From: Dechloromonas denitrificans
GTDB taxonomy: Bacteria; Pseudomonadota; Gammaproteobacteria; Burkholderiales; Rhodocyclaceae
DNA: 64,000 bases
NCBI RefSeq assembly: GCF_020510665.1
Contig: NZ_CP075187.1
Location: 950,501 to 1,014,500 of the forward strand
Reading direction: 5' to 3'
Shown here piece by piece: positions 10,318-19,393 of the stretch (the first letter of the stretch is position 1; every line of letters starts with the position of its first letter). The notes beneath the pieces were generated by a model. That model saw nothing but the letters and a program-made list of their open reading frames with translations, had not been told where the DNA came from and made no database searches. The position numbers and the translations under genes were made by a program.

Positions 10318-10463
10318 GATGCTTTCCTGCGATTTCGCCGGCAACGTTCGGAACAATATTTGACCTCATCCCAGACGGCCATCCATTTTTTGCGCCACAA
10401 ATACGGTCGACCGCAGCAAAGGCAGATTTTGCTCGGCAGATCGGATTTTTTCGGGGCGTGCAT
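10314..10463 (-). CDS. DUF2256 small zinc-ribbon-like protein
   Basis: A 49-residue basic protein, MHAPKKSDLPSKICLCCGRP and onward, ending RRNRRKAS. It has two cysteine pairs (CLCC near 14-17, and YCSERC near 37-41) and the WRKKW and WDEVKYCSERCRR motifs that define DUF2256, so a zinc site is likely. Its stop codon overlaps the photolyase start by ATGA, implying translational coupling. DUF2256 genes are often found beside DPRP photolyases; the molecular role is unknown. The gene is short enough to be missed by length-filtered gene callers. Confidence 0.88.
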   Translation of the reverse strand: MHAPKKSDLPSKICLCCGRPYLWRKKWMAVWDEVKYCSERCRRNRRKAS

Positions 10464-10479
10464 TGAATAAGCGCCGGGT

Positions 10480-11022
10480 TCAGTTCGTGTCGCTGCGGGT
10501 TTGCTCGACCCAGATCAGCTTGTCGGTCGCGAAACCAAGCGCCTTGGCCTGACTGAGCAATTGCTCGCGTACCTCGACCGGCAGGGTCTTGTCACGGGCA
10601 AGAATCCACAGGTAATCGCGGTCCGGCCCGGCAACGAGTGACCAGCGGTAGTCCGGGTCCAGGGCTATCACGTGATAGCCGCCATAAAACGGCCCGAAAA
10701 ACGACACTTTCAACGAAGCGGTTGCGGGATCGCCGATGAACAGGGCGCGGCCGATGGCCTCCTTCCACGCCTGGCGTTGTGTGTTGTAGCCCCGATTGAT
10801 GACCTTGACGCTGCCATCGTCCAGCAACTGGTAGGTGGCATTGACGTCGCTCATGCCGCGCTCGAAGGAATGGTCGAGCCGGGCGATTTCGTACCACTGC
10901 CCGAGGTAGCGATTCAGCTCGAATGGCGTAATGGGGTGCAGGCCGCTGGGTACGCTGGTCGAGCAGGCGCTCAGCAGCAGGGGGAGCAGCAGGGCGAAAA
11001 AGGTGGAGCGGAATGTGGCCAT
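10480..11022 (-). CDS. blc: Outer-membrane lipocalin (Blc-like lipoprotein)
   Basis: A 180-residue lipoprotein with signal peptide and lipobox LLSAC (Cys near 20), expected to be anchored in the outer membrane and to bind lysophospholipids or fatty acids as E. coli Blc does. The lipocalin signature GQWYEIARLDHSFERG lies near 40-56, and the later conserved YRWSLVAGPDRDYLWILAR is clear. A GGAG ribosome-binding site lies 7 bases before the ATG. It is the first gene of the lipocalin-DUF2256-photolyase set and is preceded by the nested palindrome at 11049-11101, suggesting a shared regulated promoter. Confidence 0.93.
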   Translation of the reverse strand: MATFRSTFFALLLPLLLSACSTSVPSGLHPITPFELNRYLGQWYEIARLDHSFERGMSDVNATYQLLDDGSVKVINRGYNTQRQAWKEAIGRALFIGDPATASLKVSFFGPFYGGYHVIALDPDYRWSLVAGPDRDYLWILARDKTLPVEVREQLLSQAKALGFATDKLIWVEQTRSDTN

Positions 11023-11048
11023 CGAGCGGCTCCATGAATCCCTGGTGA

Positions 11049-11101
11049 AATATCGGCGGACTTATTTTGTCTAGGACAAAACATGGTTTTTCTCCGATAT
11101 T
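11049..11101. promoter_or_regulatory. Nested inverted repeats upstream of the lipocalin operon
   Basis: An inner perfect dyad TTTTGTC-TAG-GACAAAA (11065-11081) is enclosed by an outer perfect 8-base inverted repeat, AATATCGG (11049-11056) and CCGATATT (11094-11101), with nearly the same centre (11073 and 11075). The element begins 27 bases upstream of the blc start, where a promoter or operator would be expected. The cognate regulator is not identified. Confidence 0.6.
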
Positions 11102-11181
11102 AAGCTTTTCGACCTTTGTTTTGAAGTGTTTTTATTTTTTGTTTAAGTCAGTTTCGTGTGCAGTATTGTTTGATAGAGCGA

Positions 11182-11206
11182 GCAGGGCGCCTTTGCAAGC
11201 GCCTGC
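11182..11206 (-). terminator. Weak hairpin after the tartrate dehydratase operon
   Basis: GCAGGGCGC and GCGCCTGC can form a stem with one bulged base about 16 bases beyond the ttdB stop codon. No U-run follows, so this may be a 3'-end stabiliser or a weak terminator. Confidence 0.35.
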
Positions 11207-11222
11207 CCGCTATCCTGCGTGC

Positions 11223-11831
11223 TTATTTGATAAAGCTGAGTTGTTGGCTGATCCGTTCAAGCACCGGTTTCTTCTTTTCATTGAAGCCGACCTTGTTCTG
11301 CGAGATCAGGTTGTTGCCGTGGGTGTCGATCGAGATGATCAGCGGCCCAAATTCCTTGACCCGGTTGATCCACAGCGTTTCCGGCATGCCGAGGTCGGGC
11401 CACTCGTAACCTTCGATCTCCTCGACCTGCGTTGCGGCCAGCACGGCGCAGCCGCCCGGGAATATTGCATGGACGGCCACGCCTTCCTGGCAGCCGGCCA
11501 CCGTTTCCGGCCCCATGCCGCCTTTGCCGACGATCAGCTTGACGCCGGTCTGCTTGATGAACTCACGCTCGAATTTTTCCATCCGCATGCTGGTCGTCGG
11601 GCCGATGGAGACCATCTCGAAATTGCCGTCGTCCTTTTTGCGGACGATGGGGCCGGCGTGGAAAATCGCCCCGCCTTCGAGGTTGACCGGCAGTTCGCGA
11701 CCCTGCTCGATCAGGCGGCGGTGCGCCACGTCGCGGCAGGTCACCAGGCGGCCAGTCAGATAAACCACATCGCCAACCTTGAGGTCAGCCAGGTCTTCGT
11801 CTTTGATCGGGGTGGTCAGAATCTTTTTCAC
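11223..11831 (-). CDS. ttdB: L(+)-tartrate dehydratase / class I fumarase beta subunit
   Basis: The beta subunit of the oxygen-sensitive [4Fe-4S] hydro-lyase that converts L-tartrate to oxaloacetate (TtdAB) or interconverts fumarate and malate. The 202-residue length equals that of E. coli TtdB. Conserved stretches are visible: [20 protein letters not shown], then HAGPIV, the GPTTSMRM motif, and GKGGMG. It starts with GTG, overlapping the alpha-subunit stop as GTGA. Tartrate is favoured over fumarate because of the adjoining TtuB-like transporter and divergent LysR gene; an enzyme acting on both cannot be excluded. Confidence 0.88.
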   Translation of the reverse strand: MKKILTTPIKDEDLADLKVGDVVYLTGRLVTCRDVAHRRLIEQGRELPVNLEGGAIFHAGPIVRKKDDGNFEMVSIGPTTSMRMEKFEREFIKQTGVKLIVGKGGMGPETVAGCQEGVAVHAIFPGGCAVLAATQVEEIEGYEWPDLGMPETLWINRVKEFGPLIISIDTHGNNLISQNKVGFNEKKKPVLERISQQLSFIK

Positions 11832-12727
11832 AGGACGACTCCTTCGTGGGAAATGATTTCGTAGGACATGTCGGCGTTGATCTTGATCTTGCCGCGGCGA
11901 TGCGCCCAGCAGCCGGTATTGACGGCGACGCCGATGGTCGAGGGGTGGCGGGCGGAGGATTCGATATTGACGCCCATCACGCTGTTGTTGCCGGTCAGGC
12001 CTTGCGGGCCGATGCCGATTTCGTTGAGGCCCTGTTCGAGCAGTTCTTCCATCAGCGCGGCCTTGGTATTCGAACTCTTCGAATCGACCGGCCGCAGGAT
12101 CGCCAGTTTGGACAGACGAGCCGCCGTTTCGACCGAGGTCGACACGCCGACGCCGACCAGCAGCGGCGGGCAGGCATTGACGCCGCGTTCGGTGATGACA
12201 TCCATGACGAACTCGGCGACGCCTTCGTAACCTTGCCCCGGCATCAGCACCTTGGCCGCGCCGGGCAGCGTGCAGCCGCCGCCGGCCATGTACACGTCGA
12301 TGGTGCAGCTATCCAGTTCCGGCGTGATGCGCCAGTCGAGCCAGGGAATCTGCGTGCCGGTGTTGGTGCCGGTGTTTTTCTCGTCGAAGGTTTCGACGGC
12401 GTTGTGGCGCAGCGGGCCCATCGCTGTTGCCCCGACCGTCGCCTCACGCAGGATATCTTCCAGTTCGCCGAGCAGCGGGAAATTGGCGCCCGCCTCGATG
12501 AAATACTGGATGACGCCGGTGTCCTGGCAACTCGGGCGATTCAGCTTGTCGGCCGCTTCCTGATTGCCGTGCATCGAGTCGTAGATCGACTTGGCCAGTG
12601 GATTGGTTTCCAACGTGCGCAGGTCGGCCAGCTTTGCCTTCACGTCCTTGGGCAGGCGCTTGCCGATGTACGACGTGAATTTGGCCATGGTGTCCGTCAA
12701 GGACTGTACTGCTGCTTCCTTGTCCAT
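11828..12727 (-). CDS. ttdA: L(+)-tartrate dehydratase / class I fumarase alpha subunit
   Basis: The 299-residue alpha subunit, carrying the cysteines expected to bind the [4Fe-4S] cluster: Cys67 in RPSCQDTG, with later candidates in ACPPLLVG and TGCWAHRRG. The length matches E. coli TtdA (303). The start at 12727 has an AGGAG site 7 bases upstream; the open frame extends further but only as the antisense-frame shadow of the transporter gene. It is followed by ttdB with a 4-base overlap and preceded by the transporter gene 38 bases away on the same strand, forming a probable three-gene operon. Confidence 0.9.
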   Translation of the reverse strand: MDKEAAVQSLTDTMAKFTSYIGKRLPKDVKAKLADLRTLETNPLAKSIYDSMHGNQEAADKLNRPSCQDTGVIQYFIEAGANFPLLGELEDILREATVGATAMGPLRHNAVETFDEKNTGTNTGTQIPWLDWRITPELDSCTIDVYMAGGGCTLPGAAKVLMPGQGYEGVAEFVMDVITERGVNACPPLLVGVGVSTSVETAARLSKLAILRPVDSKSSNTKAALMEELLEQGLNEIGIGPQGLTGNNSVMGVNIESSARHPSTIGVAVNTGCWAHRRGKIKINADMSYEIISHEGVVL

Positions 12728-12765
12728 TGGGTGCTCCTTTGAAATTTGTTGGGGTGGGGGAGGGG

Positions 12766-14070
12766 TTAGTGCGCTGCGGCTTCGGCGGTGTTGGCCATCG
12801 CTGGTTTCTGCGAACGGCCCAGTAGCAGTGTCAGAACGGCAGAGATCACGAGCAGGCCGGCGACGAAGTAAAGGCCGCCGGCATAGCTGCCGGTCTGATC
12901 CTTGACCCAGCCGATCATGGCCGGGCCGGCGAAGCCGCCGAGGTTGCCGATCGAGTTGATGGTGGCGATCCCGGTGGCAGCTGCGGCGCCGGACAGGAAC
13001 ATGGTCGGCATGCTCCACAGGGGCGGCTTGGCGCAGCTGATGCCGACGTTGACGATGGTCAGCGCGGCAATCAGGCCGACCACGCTGTTGGCGCCGGCGG
13101 CGATGACCAGGCCGATGGCGGCGGCCAGGCATGCCAGGATGACGTGCCAGGTACGTTCGCCGGTGCGGTCCGAATGGCGCGACCACAAGACCATGGCGAC
13201 GACCGAGACGATGGGCGGAATAGCGTTCAGGAAACCGACAGTCATCGACGAGACGCCCAACTGTTTGATGATTTGCGGTGCCCAAATGCCGAGTGTGTAC
13301 AAGCCGGCCGAGGTGCCGAAATAGATCATCGCCAGGGCGAGTACGCGAGGATTGGCCAGGCCAGCCAGGACGCCGTGTTTGGCACCGTCACCCTTGGCGG
13401 CATTTTCGGCATTCATCGCATTCACCAGCCAGGCGCGCTCGTTGTCCGGCAGCCACTTGGCCTTTTCCGGGCGGTCGGTCATGTAGAAGAAAACCACCAC
13501 GCCGAGAATCAGCGCCGGGATCGCTTCGAGGATGAACATCCACTGCCAGCCGGCCAGCCCCATCACGCCATTCATTTCGAGCAGTGCGGCGGAAACCGGC
13601 GAGCCCAGCGCGGTGGAGATCGGTGCCGCGGCCATGAAGAAGGCCGTCACGCCAGCCCGATGCCGGGCTGGGAACCAGTAGCTGAGATACAGGATGATGC
13701 CGGGGAAGAAACCGGCCTCGGCGGCGCCGAGCAGGAAACGCATCACGTAGAAGCTGGTTGGCCCCTCGACAAAGGCCATGCAGCCCGAAATGATTCCCCA
13801 GGTGACCATCACGCGGGCAATCCAGAGTCGTGCGCCGACTTTGTGCAAAATGATGTTGGAGGGGACTTCGAACATGAAGTAACCCCAGAAAAAAATGCCT
13901 GCGCCAAAGCCGAGGATGGATGCGGTAAAACCCAGGTCCTGCTTCATGGTCAGGGCCGCAAAACCGATATTGACTCGATCCAGGTAGGCAACGAAATACA
14001 GCAGCATGATGAAGGGCACGATGCGCCAGGTAATTCGGCGCAAGGTCCTTTTCTCGATATCCATTTCCAT
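12766..14070 (-). CDS. MFS transporter, anion:cation symporter family (TtuB-like tartrate transporter)
   Basis: A 434-residue 12-helix inner-membrane permease. The N-terminal RIVPFIMLLYFVAYLDRVN and the GWQWMFILEAIPALILG motif in the middle are hallmarks of the ACS branch (TtuB, GudP, phthalate permeases). The start at 14070 is supported by a GGAG site 6 bases upstream; a second ATG two codons later is less well placed. Context with the dehydratase subunits and a divergent LysR gene suggests uptake of tartrate or a related dicarboxylate. The exact substrate is inferred from neighbours only. Confidence 0.85.
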   Translation of the reverse strand: MEMDIEKRTLRRITWRIVPFIMLLYFVAYLDRVNIGFAALTMKQDLGFTASILGFGAGIFFWGYFMFEVPSNIILHKVGARLWIARVMVTWGIISGCMAFVEGPTSFYVMRFLLGAAEAGFFPGIILYLSYWFPARHRAGVTAFFMAAAPISTALGSPVSAALLEMNGVMGLAGWQWMFILEAIPALILGVVVFFYMTDRPEKAKWLPDNERAWLVNAMNAENAAKGDGAKHGVLAGLANPRVLALAMIYFGTSAGLYTLGIWAPQIIKQLGVSSMTVGFLNAIPPIVSVVAMVLWSRHSDRTGERTWHVILACLAAAIGLVIAAGANSVVGLIAALTIVNVGISCAKPPLWSMPTMFLSGAAAATGIATINSIGNLGGFAGPAMIGWVKDQTGSYAGGLYFVAGLLVISAVLTLLLGRSQKPAMANTAEAAAH

Positions 14071-14123
14071 TTTTGTCTCCGTTATATGTTGCGTGGAGCG
14101 GAGATTAGGATCTTTTGAAAATA

Positions 14124-14150
14124 GATGAATCGATGTAAAGTTAATTCATC
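14124..14150. promoter_or_regulatory. Inverted repeat in the LysR-transporter intergenic region
   Basis: A perfect 7-base inverted repeat, GATGAAT (14124-14130) and ATTCATC (14144-14150), lies with a 13-base spacer in the 98-base gap between the divergent transporter and LysR genes. This is the position and symmetry expected for a LysR-type operator. Confidence 0.5.
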
Positions 14151-14168
14151 ATTGCAAAAAACTTAATA

Positions 14169-15092
14169 ATGAATACCGATTCCGAACTGGCGTTTTTCTG
14201 TCTGCTGATCAAACAGGGCAGCCTTGCAGCAACAGCGCGAGAGCTGAACCTGACGCCGCCGGCGGTCTCTCGTCGCCTGACGCAACTGGAGGAGCGCCTT
14301 GGCGTACGTCTGCTGAACCGGACGACACGGCGGATCAGTCTGACCAGTGAGGGGGAGGTTTATTTCGAAAATGCGCAACGCATCCTGAGCGATATCGACG
14401 ACATGGAGCGCCTGGTTTCAAGCAGCCGGGCGGCCCCGAAAGGCTTGTTGCGGGTCAACGCACCGCTGGGTTTCGGCCGTTCCTACATTGGCCCGGCAAT
14501 TTCGGCATTCACGAGGATGTATCCGGATGTCGAGGTTCAACTGCACCTGACCGACCGTCCGATCAGCCTGCCGGACGAGGCGGTCGATGTCTCGATTCGT
14601 TTCGGTGATCTGCCTGACTCGCGCCTGATTGCCAAGAAGGTTGCTGCCAATCGACGACTGCTCTGCGCCTCGCCGGCTTATTTGCGTGCTGCCGGCCAGC
14701 CGGTCTACCCGCACGACCTGACGCAACATCGCTGCATCGTCCTGCGCCAGAACGAATCAGCCTATGGCCACTGGCGCCTGATCAAGGGGAAACAGACGGA
14801 AACCATCAAGGTGCATGGCAAATTGAGTACCAATGATGGCGAAGTTGCACTCAACTGGGCGCTGGAAGGTCACGGCATCCTGATGCGTGCCGAGTGGGAT
14901 GTCGCCAAATATCTGCGCAGCGGCCGCCTGGTGCAATTGCTGGCGGATTACGATACGCCCGCTGCCGACGTTTATGCGGTCTATCTCGAACGTCTGAACC
15001 TGTCGGCCAAGGTGGCTTATTTTGTCGAGCATCTGCGCGATTACCTGAGCCAGCATGCCGATAGTCCGAATCAGAGCCGTTCCAGCTGGTAA
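14169..15092 (+). CDS. LysR-family transcriptional regulator (probable tartrate operon regulator)
   Basis: A 307-residue regulator with the N-terminal winged helix (AFFCLLIKQGSLAATAREL, then TPPAVSRRLTQLEERLG) and a LysR substrate-binding domain containing FGRSYIGPAISAF and the DVSIRFGDLPDS pattern of the aspartate/tartrate-type subgroup. It is transcribed divergently from the transporter-ttdA-ttdB operon and probably controls it, as TtdR does in E. coli. No clear Shine-Dalgarno precedes the ATG at 14169 (AT-rich leader), so the start is the best guess from the HTH position. Confidence 0.88.
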   Translation: MNTDSELAFFCLLIKQGSLAATARELNLTPPAVSRRLTQLEERLGVRLLNRTTRRISLTSEGEVYFENAQRILSDIDDMERLVSSSRAAPKGLLRVNAPLGFGRSYIGPAISAFTRMYPDVEVQLHLTDRPISLPDEAVDVSIRFGDLPDSRLIAKKVAANRRLLCASPAYLRAAGQPVYPHDLTQHRCIVLRQNESAYGHWRLIKGKQTETIKVHGKLSTNDGEVALNWALEGHGILMRAEWDVAKYLRSGRLVQLLADYDTPAADVYAVYLERLNLSAKVAYFVEHLRDYLSQHADSPNQSRSSW

Positions 15093-15210
15093 TCGGGTTC
15101 CTGCTTTTTTCCTTTGCCTGCCAGTCAGTTAGGGCGCTCAGTCGGTTTCGGGTAAAATCACTTTTTTTTCCCAGCGGACTTCTTCCGCGCCTGGCAGATT
15201 TCTCCCGACC

Positions 15211-16251
15211 ATGACCCAGACTACTTCCCTTTCCTACCGTGATGCCGGCGTCGATATCGATGCGGGCGATGCCCTCGTCGATCGTATCAAGCCGCTTGCC
15301 AAAAAAACCCTGCGCGAAGGCGTGCTCGGCGGCATCGGCGGTTTTGGCGCCCTGTTCGAAGTGCCGAAGCGCTACAAGGAGCCGGTGCTTGTGTCCGGTA
15401 CCGATGGCGTCGGCACCAAGCTCAAGCTGGCTTTCGAACTGAATCGCCATGACACCGTTGGCCAGGATCTGGTCGCCATGAGCGTCAATGACATCCTGGT
15501 GCTCGGTGCCGAATCGCTCTTCTTCCTCGATTACTTCGCCTGCGGCAAGCTCGATGTAGACACCGCCGCTTCCGTCGTTGGCGGTATCGCCAAGGGTTGC
15601 GAACTGGCCGGCTGCGCCCTGATCGGTGGCGAAACCGCCGAAATGCCGGGCATGTACCCGGCGGGCGAATACGATCTGGCTGGTTTTGCGGTCGGCGTTG
15701 TCGAAAAGTCCAAGGCGATCGACGGCAAGACCATTGCGCCGGGTGACGTTGTGCTCGGCCTGGCTTCTTCCGGCGCCCACTCCAACGGCTACTCGCTGGT
15801 CCGCAAGATCATCGAACGCTCCAATCCGGACATGAATGCTCCGTTCGACGGCGACCGTTCGCTGGCCGACGTCGTCATGGCGCCGACCCGTATCTACGTC
15901 AAGCAGGTGCTGGCGACGATGGAGAAGGTCAATATCAAGGGCATGGCTCACATCACCGGTGGCGGCTTGCTTGAAAACGTGCCGCGCGTGCTGCCGGAAA
16001 ACACCGTGGCCGAACTGACCAAGGCTGCCTGGCCGCGTCCGAAGCTGTTCGACTGGATGCAGAAGGAAGGCAACGTTGCCGAAAACGAAATGCATCGCAC
16101 CTTCAACTGCGGTATCGGCCTGGTGGTCGTCGTTGCCGCTGCCGATGCCGCTGCTGCATTGGCCGAACTGAAGGCACAGGGCGAAGCGGTTTATCAAATT
16201 GGTGTCATTCGGGCCCGCCAGGGTGACGAAGCGCAGACCCTCGTGGTCTGA
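15211..16251 (+). CDS. purM: Phosphoribosylformylglycinamidine cyclo-ligase (AIR synthetase)
   Basis: PurM closes the imidazole ring of AIR in step 5 of purine synthesis. The 346-residue protein shows the glycine-rich [13 protein letters not shown] motif near 63, the [20 protein letters not shown] core, [11 protein letters not shown] and the catalytic-loop [18 protein letters not shown]. Full length and uninterrupted. A sequence resembling a -10 element (TAAAAT near 15151) lies upstream without a convincing -35. The RlpA-like gene follows, apparently overlapping its 3' end. Confidence 0.97.
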   Translation: MTQTTSLSYRDAGVDIDAGDALVDRIKPLAKKTLREGVLGGIGGFGALFEVPKRYKEPVLVSGTDGVGTKLKLAFELNRHDTVGQDLVAMSVNDILVLGAESLFFLDYFACGKLDVDTAASVVGGIAKGCELAGCALIGGETAEMPGMYPAGEYDLAGFAVGVVEKSKAIDGKTIAPGDVVLGLASSGAHSNGYSLVRKIIERSNPDMNAPFDGDRSLADVVMAPTRIYVKQVLATMEKVNIKGMAHITGGGLLENVPRVLPENTVAELTKAAWPRPKLFDWMQKEGNVAENEMHRTFNCGIGLVVVVAAADAAAALAELKAQGEAVYQIGVIRARQGDEAQTLVV

Positions 16252-16915
16252 CCGGTTGCGGTGGGTCGCGGCATTCGTCTGCGGCCTGCTGTTACTGAAT
16301 GGTTCGCCGGCTGTCTGGGCAGCGAACAAGAAACCACCGGCCAGGCCGGTGGTCGGTAAATCCGTCAAGGCCGTTGCAGGCAGGGCGGTTGCCAGGCCGT
16401 CATCGGTCAAATCATCGAAAAAAACCAAAAAGAAGCAGCGTGCAGCCAGGGCGACCTTTGCCGAGGTCGGGCAGGCCGACATCATTGAGTCGGAGAGCGT
16501 CGGACTGAAAGGTTCTGCCAGCTTTTACGGCCATGGTTTTCGGGGGCGTAAAACCTCGACCGGCGAATCCTTCGATGTCAGGAAGTTCACCGCGGCAAGC
16601 AATCATTTTCCACTCGGTTCGATGGTGGCTGTGCGCCGCCTCGACAATGACCTGTGTGCCATCGTCAAGGTTAACGACCGGATGCATGCCAAACACCGGC
16701 AGCGAGTCATCGATGTCTCGCGCGGCGTTGCTGAATATCTCGAAATGCTGCGCGCCGGTGTCGTGCTGGTGCGGGTTGCGGCCATGAAACATGGTTGGGA
16801 AAGGCAGGGCATGGCGGCATGTCATGCGGCATTCGAGATTGAAAAAGAATGCCTTTCCTGCGGTCGACCGCCGCGTTTGCCGGAAATCGGTACTGAGGTG
16901 CCGGGGCGGGAATAA
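16223..16915 (+). CDS. RlpA-like septal-ring lytic transglycosylase domain protein
   Basis: A secreted protein with a basic n-region and hydrophobic signal core ([13 protein letters not shown], likely cleavage after AVWA), a Lys/Arg-rich linker, and a double-psi beta-barrel (about 95-190). RlpA cleaves denuded peptidoglycan strands; the residues equivalent to its catalytic Glu (STGESFD), His (SNHFPLG) and Asp (VNDRMH) are present, although NDRMH replaces the usual NDRGPF. There is no SPOR domain. The start is uncertain: GTG at 16223 gives a good signal peptide but overlaps purM by 29 bases; a TTG at 16256 is the alternative. Confidence 0.72.
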   Translation: MTKRRPSWSDRLRWVAAFVCGLLLLNGSPAVWAANKKPPARPVVGKSVKAVAGRAVARPSSVKSSKKTKKKQRAARATFAEVGQADIIESESVGLKGSASFYGHGFRGRKTSTGESFDVRKFTAASNHFPLGSMVAVRRLDNDLCAIVKVNDRMHAKHRQRVIDVSRGVAEYLEMLRAGVVLVRVAAMKHGWERQGMAACHAAFEIEKECLSCGRPPRLPEIGTEVPGRE

Positions 16916-17026
16916 GTCGTATGTAAGTGGTCTATTGAAAATTTGCCTAATTTGACAAAACACCTTGTCAGCTGCGGCCAAGCAAAGGAAAATGGATTTT
17001 CCAAAGTCATTTTGCCGAGGCTTTCA

Positions 17027-18154
17027 ATGGATGCTGCATTGCGTGTTTATGCCGTCGACGATGATCAACTGATTCTCGATATCCTGACGGGTATTCTTGA
17101 TGGTTTTTGCCAGCTTGAAACCTTCAGTTCCGGCGACCTTTGCCTGAAACGCGTCGCCGAACAAAAGCCCGATCTTTTTTTACTCGATGTCTCGATGCCG
17201 GAAATCGACGGTTATGCCCTGTGCCGTCATCTCAAGGAAGATTGGGATACGCAGGACGTTCCGGTTTATTTCGTGTCCGGCCATGACGATATCGAGACGC
17301 GCCTGATTTGTTACGAAGCAGGGGGCGACGATTTCATCATCAAGCCTTTTGAACCAGCCGAACTGCAGCGCAAGCTGGCGGTTGCCGGGCGCTTGCTGGC
17401 TGAAAAGAAGGCGCTCCACGAGCAGGCTGGCTATGCCCAGAAAACCGCCATGTCAGCCATGGTCAGCATGGGCGAACTGGGGGTCGTGCTGCAATTTCTG
17501 AGCAAGTCCTTTGCCTGCGCAACGGCTGATGAACTGGCTGCCGCCGTGCTTGAGGCGATGCAGCAATACGATTTGCAGGCCGCGGTTCAGTTCCGGTTGG
17601 GGGGCGAGGTGTTGTCGGTCAGCCAGAACGGGGTCAACCTGCCGCTTGAGGTGTCGGTACTCAACCATGTGCAGCACTCTGGCCGGATTTTTCATTTCAA
17701 ATCGCGTTGCGTCTTCAACTACGGCCAGGTCACCTTGATGGTGAACAACATGCCGGTCGATGATGCCGACCGTTGTGGCCGGATTCGCGATAACGGTGCT
17801 TTGCTGGCCGAAGGTGCCGAGGCCCGCTTGCGCGCCATCGAGCTGGAAATCCTGACCCAGCGCCGGCGTAGCGGCATCGAGTCAGCCTTGCCGCGCCTGC
17901 ATGACACGCTGGATGCCGTGCAGTCGAATTACCGGCGCAATTGTTTTTCGCTGACCCAGGTAATGATCGAGTTTCAGGAAGCCTTGATGAAATCCTATGT
18001 GCACCTCGGCTTGACCGAAGACCAGGAGGAGCGCATGACGGCGATGGCCAGTGAGTTCATGCAGCGCATGGTCGGAACGCAGGACGAAAGCCTGCAGATC
18101 GTCGGCCAGCTTGAAGCCTTGGCCAAGAGCCTGGAGGGTTTGCTCAGGAAGTAA
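17027..18154 (+). CDS. Response regulator with REC domain and uncharacterised C-terminal region
   Basis: A 375-residue cytoplasmic protein. The first 120 residues are a receiver domain with acidic pair DDD (11-13), phospho-acceptor Asp54 in [11 protein letters not shown] and Lys106 in IIKPFEP. The remaining 250 residues match no DNA-binding, GGDEF, EAL or PilZ motif I recognise and contain a helical, coiled-coil-like tail rich in Glu and Leu. The start at 17027 follows a GAGG site; further upstream codons are not receiver-like. No kinase gene adjoins it. It converges on miaA with an 11-base overlap of coding ends. Confidence 0.75.
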   Translation: MDAALRVYAVDDDQLILDILTGILDGFCQLETFSSGDLCLKRVAEQKPDLFLLDVSMPEIDGYALCRHLKEDWDTQDVPVYFVSGHDDIETRLICYEAGGDDFIIKPFEPAELQRKLAVAGRLLAEKKALHEQAGYAQKTAMSAMVSMGELGVVLQFLSKSFACATADELAAAVLEAMQQYDLQAAVQFRLGGEVLSVSQNGVNLPLEVSVLNHVQHSGRIFHFKSRCVFNYGQVTLMVNNMPVDDADRCGRIRDNGALLAEGAEARLRAIELEILTQRRRSGIESALPRLHDTLDAVQSNYRRNCFSLTQVMIEFQEALMKSYVHLGLTEDQEERMTAMASEFMQRMVGTQDESLQIVGQLEALAKSLEGLLRK

Positions 18155-19088
18155 GGAATTCGCTGACGCGCCGGGCGACTTGTTCGCTCAGCGCGGCATC
18201 GAGGCAGTCAAACTGTTCGGATTCGAACGAGTTGGTCAGCCAGGTGATTTGTCGCTTGGCCAACTGGCGCGTGGCGAAGATGCCGCGGTCGCGCAATTCC
18301 TTCTTCGGCAGCAGGCCATCCTGGGCTTCCCAGGTCTGGCGATAACCGACACAGCGCATCGATGGCAGGCCGAGATTCAGTTGGTATTTTTCGCGCAAGC
18401 GCCGGACTTCTTCATCCAGGCCACCGAGCAGCATTTCATCGAAGCGCCGGGCGATACGTTCGTGCAGCACGGCGCGGTCTGACGGCAGCAGGCTGATCGA
18501 GAGAAAGTCGTAGGCCGGTTTTTGCTGTTCGCTCTCGGCCAGCAGTTCGGACATCGGCCGGCCGCTCAGGCGGCAGACTTCGAGTGCCCGTTGCAGGCGC
18601 TGGCTATCGGTCGTGTGCAGGCGTGCTGCGGTCGACGGGTCGAGCAGGGCCAATTTGGCATGCATTGCCGGCCAGCCTTCGCGTGCCGCTTCGGCATCGA
18701 TTTCGGTGCGCAGTGCGGCATCGGCCTGCGGCAGTTCGGCCAGGCCATTGAGCAAGGCGCGAAAGTAAAGCATGGTTCCACCGACCAGAACGGGGACCTT
18801 GCCGGCTTGCGTGATCTGCGCCATGGCGGCCAGCGCATCGGCCCGGAAACGGGCTGCCGAATAGCTTTCTTCCGGCGAAATGAGGTCGATCAGGTGGTGT
18901 GGATAGCGGCTCAGCGTGGCTTTGTCCGGCTTGGCGGTACCGACGTCCATGTCGCGGAAAACCTGGGCCGAGTCGACGCTGATCAGCTCGACCGGGAAAC
19001 GGTCGGCCAGTGCCATGGCGGCCGCGGTCTTGCCCGAGGCGGTCGGGCCCATGATCAGGATGGCGGGAGGCAGGCGAGGCGAATTCAT
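18144..19088 (-). CDS. miaA: tRNA dimethylallyltransferase
   Basis: MiaA isopentenylates A37 of tRNAs reading UNN codons. The 314-residue protein has the P-loop GPTASGKT (near 11-18), the substrate-contacting [19 protein letters not shown], the [14 protein letters not shown] stretch and the tRNA-binding [10 protein letters not shown] near 245. The start [11 protein letters not shown] at 19088 puts the P-loop at the usual distance. The coding end overlaps the end of the convergent response-regulator gene by 11 bases, so their transcripts have complementary 3' ends. Confidence 0.96.
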   Translation of the reverse strand: MNSPRLPPAILIMGPTASGKTAAAMALADRFPVELISVDSAQVFRDMDVGTAKPDKATLSRYPHHLIDLISPEESYSAARFRADALAAMAQITQAGKVPVLVGGTMLYFRALLNGLAELPQADAALRTEIDAEAAREGWPAMHAKLALLDPSTAARLHTTDSQRLQRALEVCRLSGRPMSELLAESEQQKPAYDFLSISLLPSDRAVLHERIARRFDEMLLGGLDEEVRRLREKYQLNLGLPSMRCVGYRQTWEAQDGLLPKKELRDRGIFATRQLAKRQITWLTNSFESEQFDCLDAALSEQVARRVSEFLTS

Positions 19089-19159
19089 GGCGGCGAATGC
19101 TACCACGCACCGGGCGCGGTGCTCCGGCCTATAATCGGGCAAAACCCAGTGGAGTAGCC

Positions 19160-19393
19160 ATGTCCCTCGTTCCCTGCCGCGCCTGCGGCCACAAAGTCGA
19201 TACCTCAGCCGAAGCTTGTCCGGGATGCGGAGCGACCAATCCGGCGCGCAAACTCAGCCGCCAGCAGCATGATTTGATCGTTTTGCTGATTCAACTGATC
19301 GTCGGTACGGCGCTGGTGGTCGGGGCCAGTTCCTGGGTCTGGAATTCGGTCGGGCCTATCGTCAAGGCCCAGCTCGCCAAACCGCCTCAATAA
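19160..19393 (+). CDS. Small zinc-ribbon membrane protein
   Basis: A 77-residue protein with an N-terminal zinc ribbon ([19 protein letters not shown], a CxxC...CxxC pattern at about 6-24) followed by one membrane helix (about 39-60). Such zinc-ribbon/TM proteins are common but their function is unknown. A GGAG site lies before the ATG. The gene diverges from miaA and ends 7 bases inside the convergent LysR gene. Confidence 0.75.
   Translation: MSLVPCRACGHKVDTSAEACPGCGATNPARKLSRQQHDLIVLLIQLIVGTALVVGASSWVWNSVGPIVKAQLAKPPQ

Noticed and set aside
14851..16485. A 544-codon minus-strand frame opposite purM and the LysR end.
   Set aside because: Antisense to purM, low-complexity composition, no start signals, no motif.
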